A stretch of 64,000 nucleotides of DNA from Acrocarpospora corrugata (GCF_009687845.1 NZ_BLAD01000037.1:1-64000), one strand, 5' to 3'; positions 17,954-26,395 are shown, counted from the first letter of the stretch. Notes: a model not told the origin generated them from the letters alone. A program made the numbers and translations.

Positions 17954-19626
17954 TTGTGTCCCCTTGCGGCTCGGCGGGAGCGGATGGCTACGGCCAGGGG
18001 GGTGTGCGGGCCTGCCGCGAGGATGAGTTCTTCCTGGAGGCGTGCGCGGGTGGTCTGCGTCAAGCGATGGAACTGGGGGCCGGGAACGTAGCCACCGGCG
18101 GTTTCGTCCGCGCCTTTGATTTGGGTGAGGAGGCCGGCATGGCGGAGTGTTCGGAGTGCGGCGTCCAGTTCGCCGATGGGGAGCAGGGTGCGTTTGCGCA
18201 GTTCTTCGACCGGGACGGGGTAAGGGGAGAGCCAGGTGTCCTCGGAGAGCAAGCCCTCGGAGCGAGGGATCGCCACGGAGTGGATCAGTACCAGAGTCAG
18301 GACCGCGCGTTCCCCTTCGGACGGTTGAGCTTGGCCGGAGGGAATGCCGTCCTGGTATCCGGAGATCCAGCTATCACGACGCTGGATCAAGGTCCGGCCG
18401 CGCCGGGCCAGCATGTCGGCAAGGGTCCGGCGGAGCGCGGGGTCACGCAGCGCCGCGAAACGCGCCTCGTGCACGGGTTCCGCGACGTACTCGACCGCCA
18501 TGAAAGCCGCGACGAGTTCTGAACGTCGACGCTCGTCGTAGGGAACCAGCAGATCGTCCATATCGGCCGGACCATCATGGCGGTAGCCGCTCACCGGCAC
18601 CCGCACGGGTTCGGAACCGCCTTCCGACGGCGGAGCGGGCATTCTCCGCATCAGCTCGCGAAGCTGGGCGTGAGATTCGGCGGGCCAGGTGGCACAGCGC
18701 GGCCCGAGCCGAACATACGCCTTCGCCAGATCACCGGAACGCGCCCGCCCGCCGCGTGCGATGACATCCTCTGAGCCCGCTACCTCAGGGCCAGCCGCAA
18801 TGGTGACCCAGCCCGTATCGCTGAGCCGGCGAAGAGCACCGATCGCCCAGCTTCGAGTGGAATCATCAGCGCGCCCGGTTAATGCGCGATAACAGGCGAG
18901 AACGGACGCGACAGGAACGGAACTTCCCGGCCAGGGATCGACGGAACGATCAGTCCAGCAAACCCGGAGACACGCCGCAAGCACCCGCCGCGTCTCACCC
19001 GACCGCTCAACGGGAAACGCCGGAAGCTGGTACTCATCCAGAAGCGACGGAGTATCACCATCCGGCCAGACCGGAAGACCACTCGCAGCCTCACCCTGCC
19101 CAAGCCGCATAAAACCCGCCGGAACGTTCTCAATCGGACTCACTGAAAGAACGCCACTCATCCGAGCACGGGCATGGATCTGCTGAGCGGTATCGCCATG
19201 TGTGAGGCGTTCGGCGTCTTTGGTAGCGCTCGGCTGAAGAGCGCCAGCCATCAGGCCGTGTGCGTGGTCCTGCTTGGCGATGTCGCCTGGTTCGACGTTG
19301 TCGGCACTCGCGGGGGTGCACTCGGCAGCGCTCGGCGGGAGCGCGTCGGTCGCTTGCGCAGGCGCGTGGTTCTGCTCGGAAGAGTCGTCTGGTCCGACGC
19401 TGCCGGCACTCGCGGTGGCGTTTTCGTCTGGGCTCAGCGGGAGTGTCTCGGTCGTCTGCGCAGGTGTGTGGTTCTGTTTGCCAGCGTCGTCTGGTCCGAG
19501 ATCGTTGGCACGGACAGGGGCGTTTTCGGGACCGCTCAGCGGAGGAGTGCCGGTCCTTCTGGCACGGGCGTGGTTCTGATTGGCGGACCCGGGTGGGGAT
19601 GGGTTGAGCGGCTGGGGTTCAGGCAT
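17950..19626 (-). CDS. repeat-bearing subunit of SMC operon (MukE/JetB-like position)
   Basis: A 558-residue protein whose ATG overlaps the kleisin-like gene by 8 bp. The first ~170 residues are four to five 34-residue repeats rich in Asn, His, Pro, Ala and Asp (each starting near QNHAxAxxT). The core (about 190-558) is helical. A C-terminal winged-helix-like stretch contains LRTLRHAGLL and PGPQFHRLTQTTRARLQEEL. By position between a kleisin-like and an SMC gene it corresponds to MukE/JetB, but sequence similarity to those families was not evident to me. The repeats probably extend a disordered tail. Function beyond complex membership is inference. Confidence 0.6.
   Translation of the reverse strand: MPEPQPLNPSPPGSANQNHARARRTGTPPLSGPENAPVRANDLGPDDAGKQNHTPAQTTETLPLSPDENATASAGSVGPDDSSEQNHAPAQATDALPPSAAECTPASADNVEPGDIAKQDHAHGLMAGALQPSATKDAERLTHGDTAQQIHARARMSGVLSVSPIENVPAGFMRLGQGEAASGLPVWPDGDTPSLLDEYQLPAFPVERSGETRRVLAACLRVCWTDRSVDPWPGSSVPVASVLACYRALTGRADDSTRSWAIGALRRLSDTGWVTIAAGPEVAGSEDVIARGGRARSGDLAKAYVRLGPRCATWPAESHAQLRELMRRMPAPPSEGGSEPVRVPVSGYRHDGPADMDDLLVPYDERRRSELVAAFMAVEYVAEPVHEARFAALRDPALRRTLADMLARRGRTLIQRRDSWISGYQDGIPSGQAQPSEGERAVLTLVLIHSVAIPRSEGLLSEDTWLSPYPVPVEELRKRTLLPIGELDAALRTLRHAGLLTQIKGADETAGGYVPGPQFHRLTQTTRARLQEELILAAGPHTPLAVAIRSRRAARGHK
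19174..19620 (-). repeat. 102-bp in-frame tandem repeat
   Basis: The anchor GTGGTTCTG (GTGGTCCTG in the first full copy) occurs at 19264, 19366, 19468 and 19570, exactly 102 bp apart, and a degenerate copy lies at 19174. Each unit encodes 34 residues of the N-terminal tail of the middle subunit gene. Confidence 0.9.
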
Positions 19627-20830
19627 CGGTTGGGTGTCTTTCCAGGGTGCCGTGGGAGAACCAGCTGGGGTGGCCTTCCGGGTGTGAGGTCAGGGTGTCG
19701 GACCATCTCAGCCGGTACGGAAGTCCGGAGCGCAAGTCGGCGGCCGTGAGGTCGGCCAGGAGGCGGCGGATGGCCGGCCAGCGGTCGGTGAGGATCTCGC
19801 TGAGGGGGACTTCGGAGCGGCCCGCGAGAGCGGTTTCGGCCACGCTGGTCAGCCGGTCGAGGCCGGTGATGGCCGGAGCGTAGGAGTTCGCGGGGCCCGG
19901 GTCGGGGAGGGGAGAGCGGGGCGGAGTGGGGCGGATGGGTGTCGGGCGGGGGGCCTCGTCGACGGCCTGGGCGATGGCGGCGGGGTCGTGCCAGGGGGCG
20001 GCTGCGTCGAAGGGGAAGCCGTCGAGGACGGCGGCGAGGCGTTCCCTGGTGGCGGTCTGGGCGAAGGTGCGCCAGGTTTCGGCGGGGAGGAGAGTGAGGT
20101 TTCTGGTGGTTCCGGCGGAGTCGGCCAGGCGTCCGGCGGCGCGGCGGGAGGCGTCGCTGTAGGCGTAGATCGCTGTGCGCAGGTCGGTGCAGGTCCGGTC
20201 CAGGTCGGGCCAGCGGCCGAGAATCGTGCCGTGCAGGTTCTGGGCGCGGCGGGCGATCTCCTCGGTGCCCCAGAGTTTGGGCGCCTGTTCGCGCAGTTCC
20301 TCGATCGTGCCGGTGCTGAGGGTGATGAGCTCCAGCGCCCACAGCCGGAACGCCCTCGCCAGGTTGTACGCGGACTGCCTGGCCTGCTCCATCGTGGTGC
20401 GCGGATCGGCGACGTTGAGGTCCTCCAGCGCCAGCAGCCGGTGCATCTCGCTCTGGCCGCCGTCATCCATCATCCGCCGGATGAACATCAGCCCGACCAC
20501 CGACGTGAACGACGCGCGATACCGGAGCTGGTTCGGTTTGGGGAACACCTCGCGGACCGCGCCCAGCCCGCGCAGCACCCGCAGCCGATTCTCGAACTGG
20601 TCGGCCGGATACGCCCGGCAGGCGTGCCGCATCTGCTCGTGGGTCAGCCACTCCTCACCGGCCTCCGCGAACGCGGCGAACAGTGTCTCGGCGATGTCCA
20701 CCAGCGCCGGATCGTCGACCACGGCGCCGCTGTCCCTGGCCAGGGCGGCGAACATCCTCCGATAGGTGACCAGCACCGCCTCATCGGTCAGCGCGGCGTC
20801 CAGCGTCTCCGGCACGTTCTCGTCAAGCAC
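19619..20830 (-). CDS. kleisin-like subunit of SMC operon (MukF/JetA-like position)
   Basis: A 403-residue protein. I choose the GTG at 20830 because TAGGG lies just upstream and the remaining sequence starts the fold cleanly; longer readings run into the divergent gene. The N-terminal third is a predicted winged helix (LTHEQMRHACRAY ... VLRGLGAVREVF). A long helical middle (about 120-270) is followed by a Pro-rich linker (about 290-325) and a C-terminal helical tail. This order, winged helix then helical body then linker then tail, resembles MukF and JetA kleisins. It is the first gene of the operon. Its promoter lies in the 63-bp gap shared with the divergent winged-helix gene. Confidence 0.6.
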   Translation of the reverse strand: MLDENVPETLDAALTDEAVLVTYRRMFAALARDSGAVVDDPALVDIAETLFAAFAEAGEEWLTHEQMRHACRAYPADQFENRLRVLRGLGAVREVFPKPNQLRYRASFTSVVGLMFIRRMMDDGGQSEMHRLLALEDLNVADPRTTMEQARQSAYNLARAFRLWALELITLSTGTIEELREQAPKLWGTEEIARRAQNLHGTILGRWPDLDRTCTDLRTAIYAYSDASRRAAGRLADSAGTTRNLTLLPAETWRTFAQTATRERLAAVLDGFPFDAAAPWHDPAAIAQAVDEAPRPTPIRPTPPRSPLPDPGPANSYAPAITGLDRLTSVAETALAGRSEVPLSEILTDRWPAIRRLLADLTAADLRSGLPYRLRWSDTLTSHPEGHPSWFSHGTLERHPTDA

Positions 20831-20893
20831 GCGCCCTACCGTAGGACACGCCTCCGACAGTTCTCCGCCCGCCAACCTTCCTAGGATCTCCGC

Positions 20894-21859
20894 ATGAATA
20901 ATCTGTGGCACGCGCGGGCGGCGTCCCAGCTGCTGCACCGTCCACCTGGCACTCCGGCCGGGATCGTGCGGCAGCTGCTGGCCGTACAAGCGCAGGATTC
21001 GCGCGCGGCGGCGCTGGCCCTCCGGGCGAGAGGGACGGGCTTCCACAGAACGGACGTCGACCGGGCGCTGGCCGGAGCCGAGATCGTCCGCGCCTGGGGA
21101 CCGCGCGGAACCCTGCACCTGATCGCGGCGGACGACCTGCCCTGGCTGCTCTCCCTGGTACGCCCCGGAGTCCAGAACGCGATGCGCAGACTCCGCCAAC
21201 TTGGCATCGAGGGACAAACCCCAGAACAGCTCGTCGATCGGGTAGACCTGGCGATCCGCGACCAAGGCCCGCTCACCAAAGTGGAGCTCGCAACCCGGCT
21301 GAACATCTCGGCACCGGACCAGACGGTCATCCACCTGGCCGCTCTCGCCGCCGAGAAGGGCCTTCTCGTACTCGGCCCCGATCGCGGCGGCAAAGCCACC
21401 TATGTCCACACCGCCGACTGGCTCGGCGCTCCCCTCACCTTCGAACCGGACCGGGACAAAGCACTCGCCGAACTGGCGACACGCTATTCCCGGGCCCATG
21501 CCCCGGCCGACCCGCAAGATCTCGCCGCCTGGTCCGGCGTCTCCTTGGGCGACGCTCGCCGAGGCTGGTCCCTCGCCCAGCCATCACCGACACACCAGCC
21601 ATTTCCCGATCCGGTACGACTCCTGCCCGCCTTCGACGAATACCTGCTCGGCTGGCACAGCCGAGCAGGCCAACTGTCCGACGTCCGGGCGGTTCACCCC
21701 GGCGGCGGGATCATCCGCCCAACGATCATCATGGACGCCCAGGTCACAGGCACCTGGACAATCCGCCAGAATCAGATCACGCCCTCGTTCTTCGCCGAGA
21801 AGGTCCCACTCGACGCCGAAATTTCCAGCATCCAAGCGTTCCTGACAAGTACTGATTAG
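20894..21859 (+). CDS. winged-helix DNA-binding protein (AlkZ/HTH_42 family)
   Basis: A 321-residue member of the PF06224-type family, which includes the AlkZ and YcaQ DNA glycosylases. The N-terminal LLAVQAQDSRAAALALRARG contains the Q-x-Q motif near residue 31 that supplies catalytic residues in AlkZ. The WGPRGTLHLI segment and the C-terminal LLPAFDEYLLGW and GGGIIRPTIIMD stretches are also family hallmarks. The likely role is excision of alkylated or crosslinked bases. It is divergent from the kleisin-like gene and overlaps the convergent protease gene by 4 bp. Confidence 0.82.
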   Translation: MNNLWHARAASQLLHRPPGTPAGIVRQLLAVQAQDSRAAALALRARGTGFHRTDVDRALAGAEIVRAWGPRGTLHLIAADDLPWLLSLVRPGVQNAMRRLRQLGIEGQTPEQLVDRVDLAIRDQGPLTKVELATRLNISAPDQTVIHLAALAAEKGLLVLGPDRGGKATYVHTADWLGAPLTFEPDRDKALAELATRYSRAHAPADPQDLAAWSGVSLGDARRGWSLAQPSPTHQPFPDPVRLLPAFDEYLLGWHSRAGQLSDVRAVHPGGGIIRPTIIMDAQVTGTWTIRQNQITPSFFAEKVPLDAEISSIQAFLTSTD

Positions 21860-22593
21860 GGCAAGAACGCCAGTGGCAGCGCGATCTCCGCCCGGATCAG
21901 CAGATATCCGCCGTATCCCAGCGCGGCCACCGCGACCACGAAGAACACCATCACCCAGAAGCTGCCCGGAATCCGTGTCAGGCGGGCGAGCTGGTCCGCG
22001 TCCGAATCGGGGGCGCGGCCCCTTCGTCGCTTTCCCTGGAGTTCGAGGATCGGCCGTACCCCGCCGAGCATCAGAAACCAGGCCGCGCCGTACGCGATGA
22101 CGCCTTGTACGTCAGTCGGGGCGAACCAGGACACCGCGAACACCGCTCCGCCGACGACCAGCAGGGAGACGACGCCGAAGGCGTTGCGGATCAGGAGGAG
22201 CATGCACGCGAGCAGTGCCAGAACACCCCAGAGCAGCAACGTCACGTAGCCGGCGGCGGTCAGCCAAGCGGCGCCGACGCCCACCAGCGACGGCGCGACA
22301 TAGCCTGCCGCGGCCGTGATGATCATCCCTGGGCCGGTGGGGCTGCCCTTCGTCAGGGTGACGCCGGAGGTGTCCGAATGCAGGCGAATGCCGCGCAGTT
22401 TTCGCCGGGTCAGGACCGCGGCCAGGGCGTGCCCGCCCTCATGGGCGATCGTGATCAGCCCGCGCGATACATGCCAGGACGGCCGATATCCCACGATAAC
22501 CAGCGCTACCAGCCCGGACACGCCGATCAGCCACAACGGAGGCGCGGCCTGCGTCGCGATCAGCTGGTTCCACAACGCCTCCAGCGTGGCCAC
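21856..22593 (-). CDS. M50 family metallopeptidase
   Basis: A 245-residue membrane protein with the zinc motif AHEGGHAL (HExxH type) near residue 50 and about six membrane helices. This class resembles the actinobacterial M50B proteins related to site-2 proteases, but without a PDZ domain. A later VxPIL-like element (VRPILELQGK) may carry the third metal ligand region. The substrate is unknown. The gene is divergent from corA across 90 bp. Confidence 0.8.
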   Translation of the reverse strand: MATLEALWNQLIATQAAPPLWLIGVSGLVALVIVGYRPSWHVSRGLITIAHEGGHALAAVLTRRKLRGIRLHSDTSGVTLTKGSPTGPGMIITAAAGYVAPSLVGVGAAWLTAAGYVTLLLWGVLALLACMLLLIRNAFGVVSLLVVGGAVFAVSWFAPTDVQGVIAYGAAWFLMLGGVRPILELQGKRRRGRAPDSDADQLARLTRIPGSFWVMVFFVVAVAALGYGGYLLIRAEIALPLAFLP

Positions 22594-22631
22594 CTCCAGG
22601 TAAGTGAATCTTCACCGGCGATCATTGTCCC

Positions 22632-22655
22632 GTATGCCGAACCCCATCGGTATAC
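22632..22655 (+). promoter_or_regulatory. inverted repeat upstream of corA-like gene
   Basis: GTATGCCGA and TCGGTATAC form 9-bp arms with one mismatch around ACCCCA, 28 bp before the start of the transporter gene. TATACGT at the right arm could serve as a -10 element, so this could be an operator overlapping the promoter. Confidence 0.4.
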
Positions 22656-22683
22656 GTCATCATTTCGGGGATAACGTCAACAT

Positions 22684-23796
22684 GTGGCCAGACTTCGTTT
22701 GCGTTCCTGGATGAAGCGGGAACTCGCGCCCGAGCACTCGATGGACCCCCGGAGTGCGCACGATGAGACGATCAAGCAGAGTGTGGTCGACAACGCGGTC
22801 TACCTGAACGGCCAGCGGGTCGACTCGCCGATCTCCCTCGGCGGAGCGATCACGACGCTCCGGGAGAGTCCGGGAGCGATGGCCTGGATCGGCCTCTACC
22901 GTCCCGAAGACGACGAGCTCATCAAGGTCGCCGAGGAGTTCTCCCTGCACGACCTCGCCATCGAGGACGCGATCGTCGCCCACCAGCGCCCGAAAGCCGA
23001 CAGGTACGGCACGACCCTGTTCGTGGTGCTCCGAGCCGCCCAATACCTGGACCAACCCGAAAAAGTGGCCTTCGGCGAGTTACACGTCTTCCTCGGCTCC
23101 GACTTCGTCATCACGGTACGGCACAGCGAAGCCCCCGACCTGGCCGTCGTCCGCCGCCGGATGGAAGCCGACCCCGAACTCCTCCGCCAGGGCCCCCAAG
23201 CGGTCCTGTACGCGATCCTGGACGCCGTCGTCGACGGATACGCGCCCGTCGTGGCCGGCCTGCAGAACGACATCGACGAGATCGAAGTCCAGGTCTTCGG
23301 CGGCGACCCGGCCGCCCCCCGCCGCATCTACTCGCTCTCCCGCGAGGTCATCGAGTTCCAGCGCGCCACGACCCCGCTCATCGCGATGCTGGACGGCTTC
23401 ATCGCGGGCTCCACCAAGTATGGCGCCGACGAGGAACTCCAGCGCTACCTCCGCGACGTCGCCGACCACGCCATCATCGTGACCGAGCGGGTGGCCGGAT
23501 TCCGGCAGATGCTCCAGGACATCCTGATCGTCAACTCCACCCTGGTCAGCCAGGCCCAGAACGAGGAGATGACCAAACTCACCGCCGCCAGCATCGCCCA
23601 GGGCGACGAGGTCAAGAAGATCTCCGCCTGGGCCGCCATCCTCTTCGCCCCCACCCTGGTCGGCACCATCTACGGCATGAACTTCGACTCCATGCCCGAA
23701 CTCCACTGGACCTTCGGCTACCCCTGGGCCATCGCCCTCATGGCCCTGGTCTGCACCACGCTGTACGTCATCTTCAAACGCCGCGACTGGTTGTAG
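22684..23796 (+). CDS. corA: CorA-like magnesium/cobalt transporter
   Basis: A 370-residue protein with the full CorA layout: alpha/beta cytoplasmic domain, long helices (about 190-300) and two C-terminal membrane helices joined by the pore-entry signature YGMNFDSMPEL. The pentamer passes Mg2+ (and Co2+ or Ni2+) down the membrane potential. It starts with GTG at 22684. An overlapping out-of-frame ATG lies at 22682. The second helix ends in KRRDWL, typical of the family. Confidence 0.93.
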   Translation: MARLRLRSWMKRELAPEHSMDPRSAHDETIKQSVVDNAVYLNGQRVDSPISLGGAITTLRESPGAMAWIGLYRPEDDELIKVAEEFSLHDLAIEDAIVAHQRPKADRYGTTLFVVLRAAQYLDQPEKVAFGELHVFLGSDFVITVRHSEAPDLAVVRRRMEADPELLRQGPQAVLYAILDAVVDGYAPVVAGLQNDIDEIEVQVFGGDPAAPRRIYSLSREVIEFQRATTPLIAMLDGFIAGSTKYGADEELQRYLRDVADHAIIVTERVAGFRQMLQDILIVNSTLVSQAQNEEMTKLTAASIAQGDEVKKISAWAAILFAPTLVGTIYGMNFDSMPELHWTFGYPWAIALMALVCTTLYVIFKRRDWL

Positions 23797-23910
23797 CCCC
23801 CTCCCCGGGTTGCTCGCCGTCATCTGCGCCCGCGCTACTTCCCGCCGCACCGGCGCCAAGCAGCGTGGAGACGATGTTGTTCGGGTTGGATAAGCCCATT
23901 GTCACGTCAA

Positions 23911-23943
23911 ATATCTAGATATATCGTTCACCTATCTCGATAG
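23911..23943 (+). promoter_or_regulatory. paired operator TATCTNGATA upstream of padR-like gene
   Basis: ATATCTAGATAT (23911-23922, perfect palindrome) and CTATCTCGATAG (23932-23943) share the core TATCT-N-GATA-type symmetry. Their centres are 21 bp apart, two helical turns. They lie 14 bp before the regulator gene in an unusually AT-rich patch, so they are strong candidates for autoregulatory PadR sites controlling the exporter operon. Confidence 0.65.
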
Positions 23944-23956
23944 TTGGAGTGATCGA

Positions 23957-24556
23957 ATGGAAGACAACCTCATGTGGGTGGGCGGGCCGCCGTTCCCGCC
24001 GCATTCCCCCATTCCACCGCATCCCGGAGGCCCGTTCGAGGCGCATCCCGGAGGCCCGTTCGACGTCCCTCCGCCGCACGCGGTCCCGCTGCCGGGGCCG
24101 CGCGTCAAGCGGGGCGACGTGCGCCAGGCGCTCCTCCGCCTGCTGCACGAGGAAGCGCGCAACGGCTACCAGATGATCGAGGAGATCTCCCGCCGGAGTA
24201 ACGGGATCTGGCGTCCCAGCCCGGGTTCCGTCTACCCGGCCCTGCAGCAGCTCGAAGACGAAGGGCTGGTCAGGGCGGAGGAATCCGGCGGCAGCCGTAC
24301 CTATCGGCTGACCGACGAAGGACGGCGGCGGGCCGATGAGTGGTCCGGAGTGGAGCCCTGGGACGAGGTGGCGCGGAGCATGCCGGAGGATCGGCATGAG
24401 CTGCGGCTGCTGTGGGGGCAGCTGGGGGAGGCGTTCGTGCACCTCACCCGGGTCGCCTCCGACAAGCAGGTCGCGCAGACGAAGAAGCTGCTCAAGAACA
24501 CCCGGCGGGAGATCTTCAAGATTCTCGCGTCCGACGAGGAAGAGGACGAGCGGTGA
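23957..24556 (+). CDS. PadR family transcriptional regulator
   Basis: A 199-residue regulator. The PadR winged helix occupies about residues 50-130 (LLRLLHEEARNGYQMIEEI, PSPGSVYPALQQLEDEGLV, SGGSRTYRLTDEGRR). The C-terminal helical region is for dimerisation. The first ~48 residues are Pro/Gly/His-rich and contain an exact 8-residue duplication; such a tail could bind metal or be disordered. The next gene starts inside its stop codon (GTGA), forming a regulator-ATPase-permease operon. PadR proteins usually repress the adjacent exporter until a toxic ligand binds. Confidence 0.92.
   Translation: MEDNLMWVGGPPFPPHSPIPPHPGGPFEAHPGGPFDVPPPHAVPLPGPRVKRGDVRQALLRLLHEEARNGYQMIEEISRRSNGIWRPSPGSVYPALQQLEDEGLVRAEESGGSRTYRLTDEGRRRADEWSGVEPWDEVARSMPEDRHELRLLWGQLGEAFVHLTRVASDKQVAQTKKLLKNTRREIFKILASDEEEDER
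24019..24066 (+). repeat. 24-bp duplication in padR-like gene
   Basis: Two nearly identical 24-bp copies beginning GCATCCCGGAGGCCCGTTCG, starting at 24019 and 24043, encode the doubled HPGGPFxx element of the N-terminal tail. Confidence 0.9.
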
Positions 24557-25524
24557 ATCCGGCTGTCGAAGTCCGGGGGCTGCAGAAGACCTACGGGAAG
24601 GTCGAGGCCGTCAAAGGCGTCGATTTCGAGGTCGCCCCCGGTGAGGTGTTCGGGTTTCTCGGGCCGAACGGCGCCGGGAAGACGACCACGATCAGCATGC
24701 TCTGCACGCTCATCCGCCCGACCGGCGGCACCGCCCGGGTGGCCGGCCACGACGTCGTCACCGAACGCGACGAGGTGCGCCGCAACATCGGCCTGGTCTT
24801 CCAGGATCCGACGCTGGACGGCTACCTGACCGCCGAGCAGAACCTGCGTTTCCACGCCGAACTGTACGGCGTCCCCCGGGCCGTGGTCGCCGACCGCCTC
24901 CACCAGGTGATGGAGATGGTCGCCCTCTGGGACCGCAAGGACAGCAAGGTGATGACCTTCTCCGGCGGCATGAAGCGCCGCCTGGAGATCGCCCGCGGCC
25001 TGCTGCACTCCCCGAGGGTCCTGTTCCTGGACGAGCCCACCGTCGGCCTCGACCCGCAAACCCGTGCCGCCATCTGGGGATATATCAACAAACTGCGCCG
25101 AACTGAGGACATCACCATCTTCATGACGACGCACTACATGGAAGAAGCCGAATACTGCGACCGGATCGCGATCATCGACCACGGTGAGATCGTCGTCGTC
25201 GACTCCCCGGAGGCGCTCAAGGCCAGCATCGGCAAGGACCGCGTGCAGATCGCGACCGCCGACGACCAGGCCGCCATCCGCGCCCTCCGCGACCGGTTCG
25301 ACCTGGACGCCCAGATCAGGGAGGGTCAGGTCACCTTCGGCGTCACCGGCGGCGAGGCGTTCGTGCCCCGGCTGTTCGCCGAGCTGGGCCTGCCGATCCG
25401 CTCGGTGAGCGTCTCCCGCCCGTCCCTCGACGACGTGTTCATGGAGTACACCGGCTCGACGATCAGAGACGCCGAGTCCGAGGGCTCCAAGAACCAGTGG
25501 ATGAAAGCGATGGCCCGCCGATGA
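24553..25524 (+). CDS. ABC transporter ATP-binding protein (DrrA type)
   Basis: A 323-residue ATPase starting at the GTG that overlaps the upstream stop. Walker A GPNGAGKTT, the Q-loop region FQDPTLDGYLT, signature FSGGMKRR, Walker B LFLDEPTVGLDPQTR and H-loop TTHYMEEAE are all present. The ~90-residue C-terminal extension ending in RPSLDDVFMEYTG is typical of DrrA-type drug or lipid exporters. It partners with the permease that starts inside its stop codon (ATGA). Confidence 0.94.
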   Translation: MNPAVEVRGLQKTYGKVEAVKGVDFEVAPGEVFGFLGPNGAGKTTTISMLCTLIRPTGGTARVAGHDVVTERDEVRRNIGLVFQDPTLDGYLTAEQNLRFHAELYGVPRAVVADRLHQVMEMVALWDRKDSKVMTFSGGMKRRLEIARGLLHSPRVLFLDEPTVGLDPQTRAAIWGYINKLRRTEDITIFMTTHYMEEAEYCDRIAIIDHGEIVVVDSPEALKASIGKDRVQIATADDQAAIRALRDRFDLDAQIREGQVTFGVTGGEAFVPRLFAELGLPIRSVSVSRPSLDDVFMEYTGSTIRDAESEGSKNQWMKAMARR

Positions 25525-26393
25525 CCGCGACCGAGGTGACGGAGCGGGATGTGGTGCGCGTCGTCCTGCCCAGGGGCGGCGCGGCGCACGACCTGCGGGC
25601 GGTCCGGGTGGTGCTGCACCGGGAGTTCCTCCGGTTCGTCAGCGACCGGACCCGGATGGTGTCCTCGCTGCTGCAGCCGGTGCTCTGGCTGTTCGTGATG
25701 GGTACGGGCCTCGGCTCGCTGGTGCGCGACTCGATCCCGGGAATCGACTTCCGTACGTTCATGTTCCCCGGCATGATCGCGATGACGGTGATCACCACCG
25801 GCATGTTCTCGGCGGCCTCGATCGTGTGGGACCGCGAGTTCGGCTTCCTGCGCGAGATGCTGGTCGCGCCGGTCGGCCGGGGCGCGATCGTGCTCGGCAA
25901 GTGCCTGGGCGGGGCCCTGATGGCGACCTCGCAGGGCGTGCTCATTCTGGCCCTGGCGGGTCTGGTGGGCGTGCCGTACGCGCCGGGGCTGCTGCTCACC
26001 CTGCTCGGTGAGATGTTCCTGGCGGCGTTCACGATCACCGCGTTCGGGACGCTGCTGGCGGCCAGGATGAAGTCGATGCAGTCGTTCTTCGGCGTGATGC
26101 AGATGGCGATCATGCCGATGGTGTTCCTGTCGGGGGCCATGTTCCCGCTGGCCAACCTGCCGTCCTGGCTGCACGTGCTGACCACGGTGAACCCGCTGAC
26201 CTACGCGGTGGATCCGATGCGGCACGCGGTCTTCGGGTATCTGAACGTGCCCCCGCAGGTGGACGCGGTGCTCAATCCGGGCATCGTGTGGTTCGGGTGG
26301 CGGCTGCCGATCGGGCTCGAACTGGGGGTAGTGGCGGCGTTCGCGGTGGTCCTGCTGGGGGTCGCGATCGCGCAGTTCAAACGGAGCGAATAG
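25521..26393 (+). CDS. ABC-2 type permease (DrrB type)
   Basis: A 290-residue permease with six predicted membrane helices after a ~45-residue cytoplasmic start. Family features include FMFPGMIAMTVITTGMFSA, the EFGFLREMLVAPV coupling segment and MVFLSGAMFPLANLP. I take the ATG at 25521, which overlaps the ATPase stop. It ends at a strong stem-loop and probably exports a hydrophobic compound. Confidence 0.92.
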   Translation: MTATEVTERDVVRVVLPRGGAAHDLRAVRVVLHREFLRFVSDRTRMVSSLLQPVLWLFVMGTGLGSLVRDSIPGIDFRTFMFPGMIAMTVITTGMFSAASIVWDREFGFLREMLVAPVGRGAIVLGKCLGGALMATSQGVLILALAGLVGVPYAPGLLLTLLGEMFLAAFTITAFGTLLAARMKSMQSFFGVMQMAIMPMVFLSGAMFPLANLPSWLHVLTTVNPLTYAVDPMRHAVFGYLNVPPQVDAVLNPGIVWFGWRLPIGLELGVVAAFAVVLLGVAIAQFKRSE

Positions 26394-26395
26394 GA

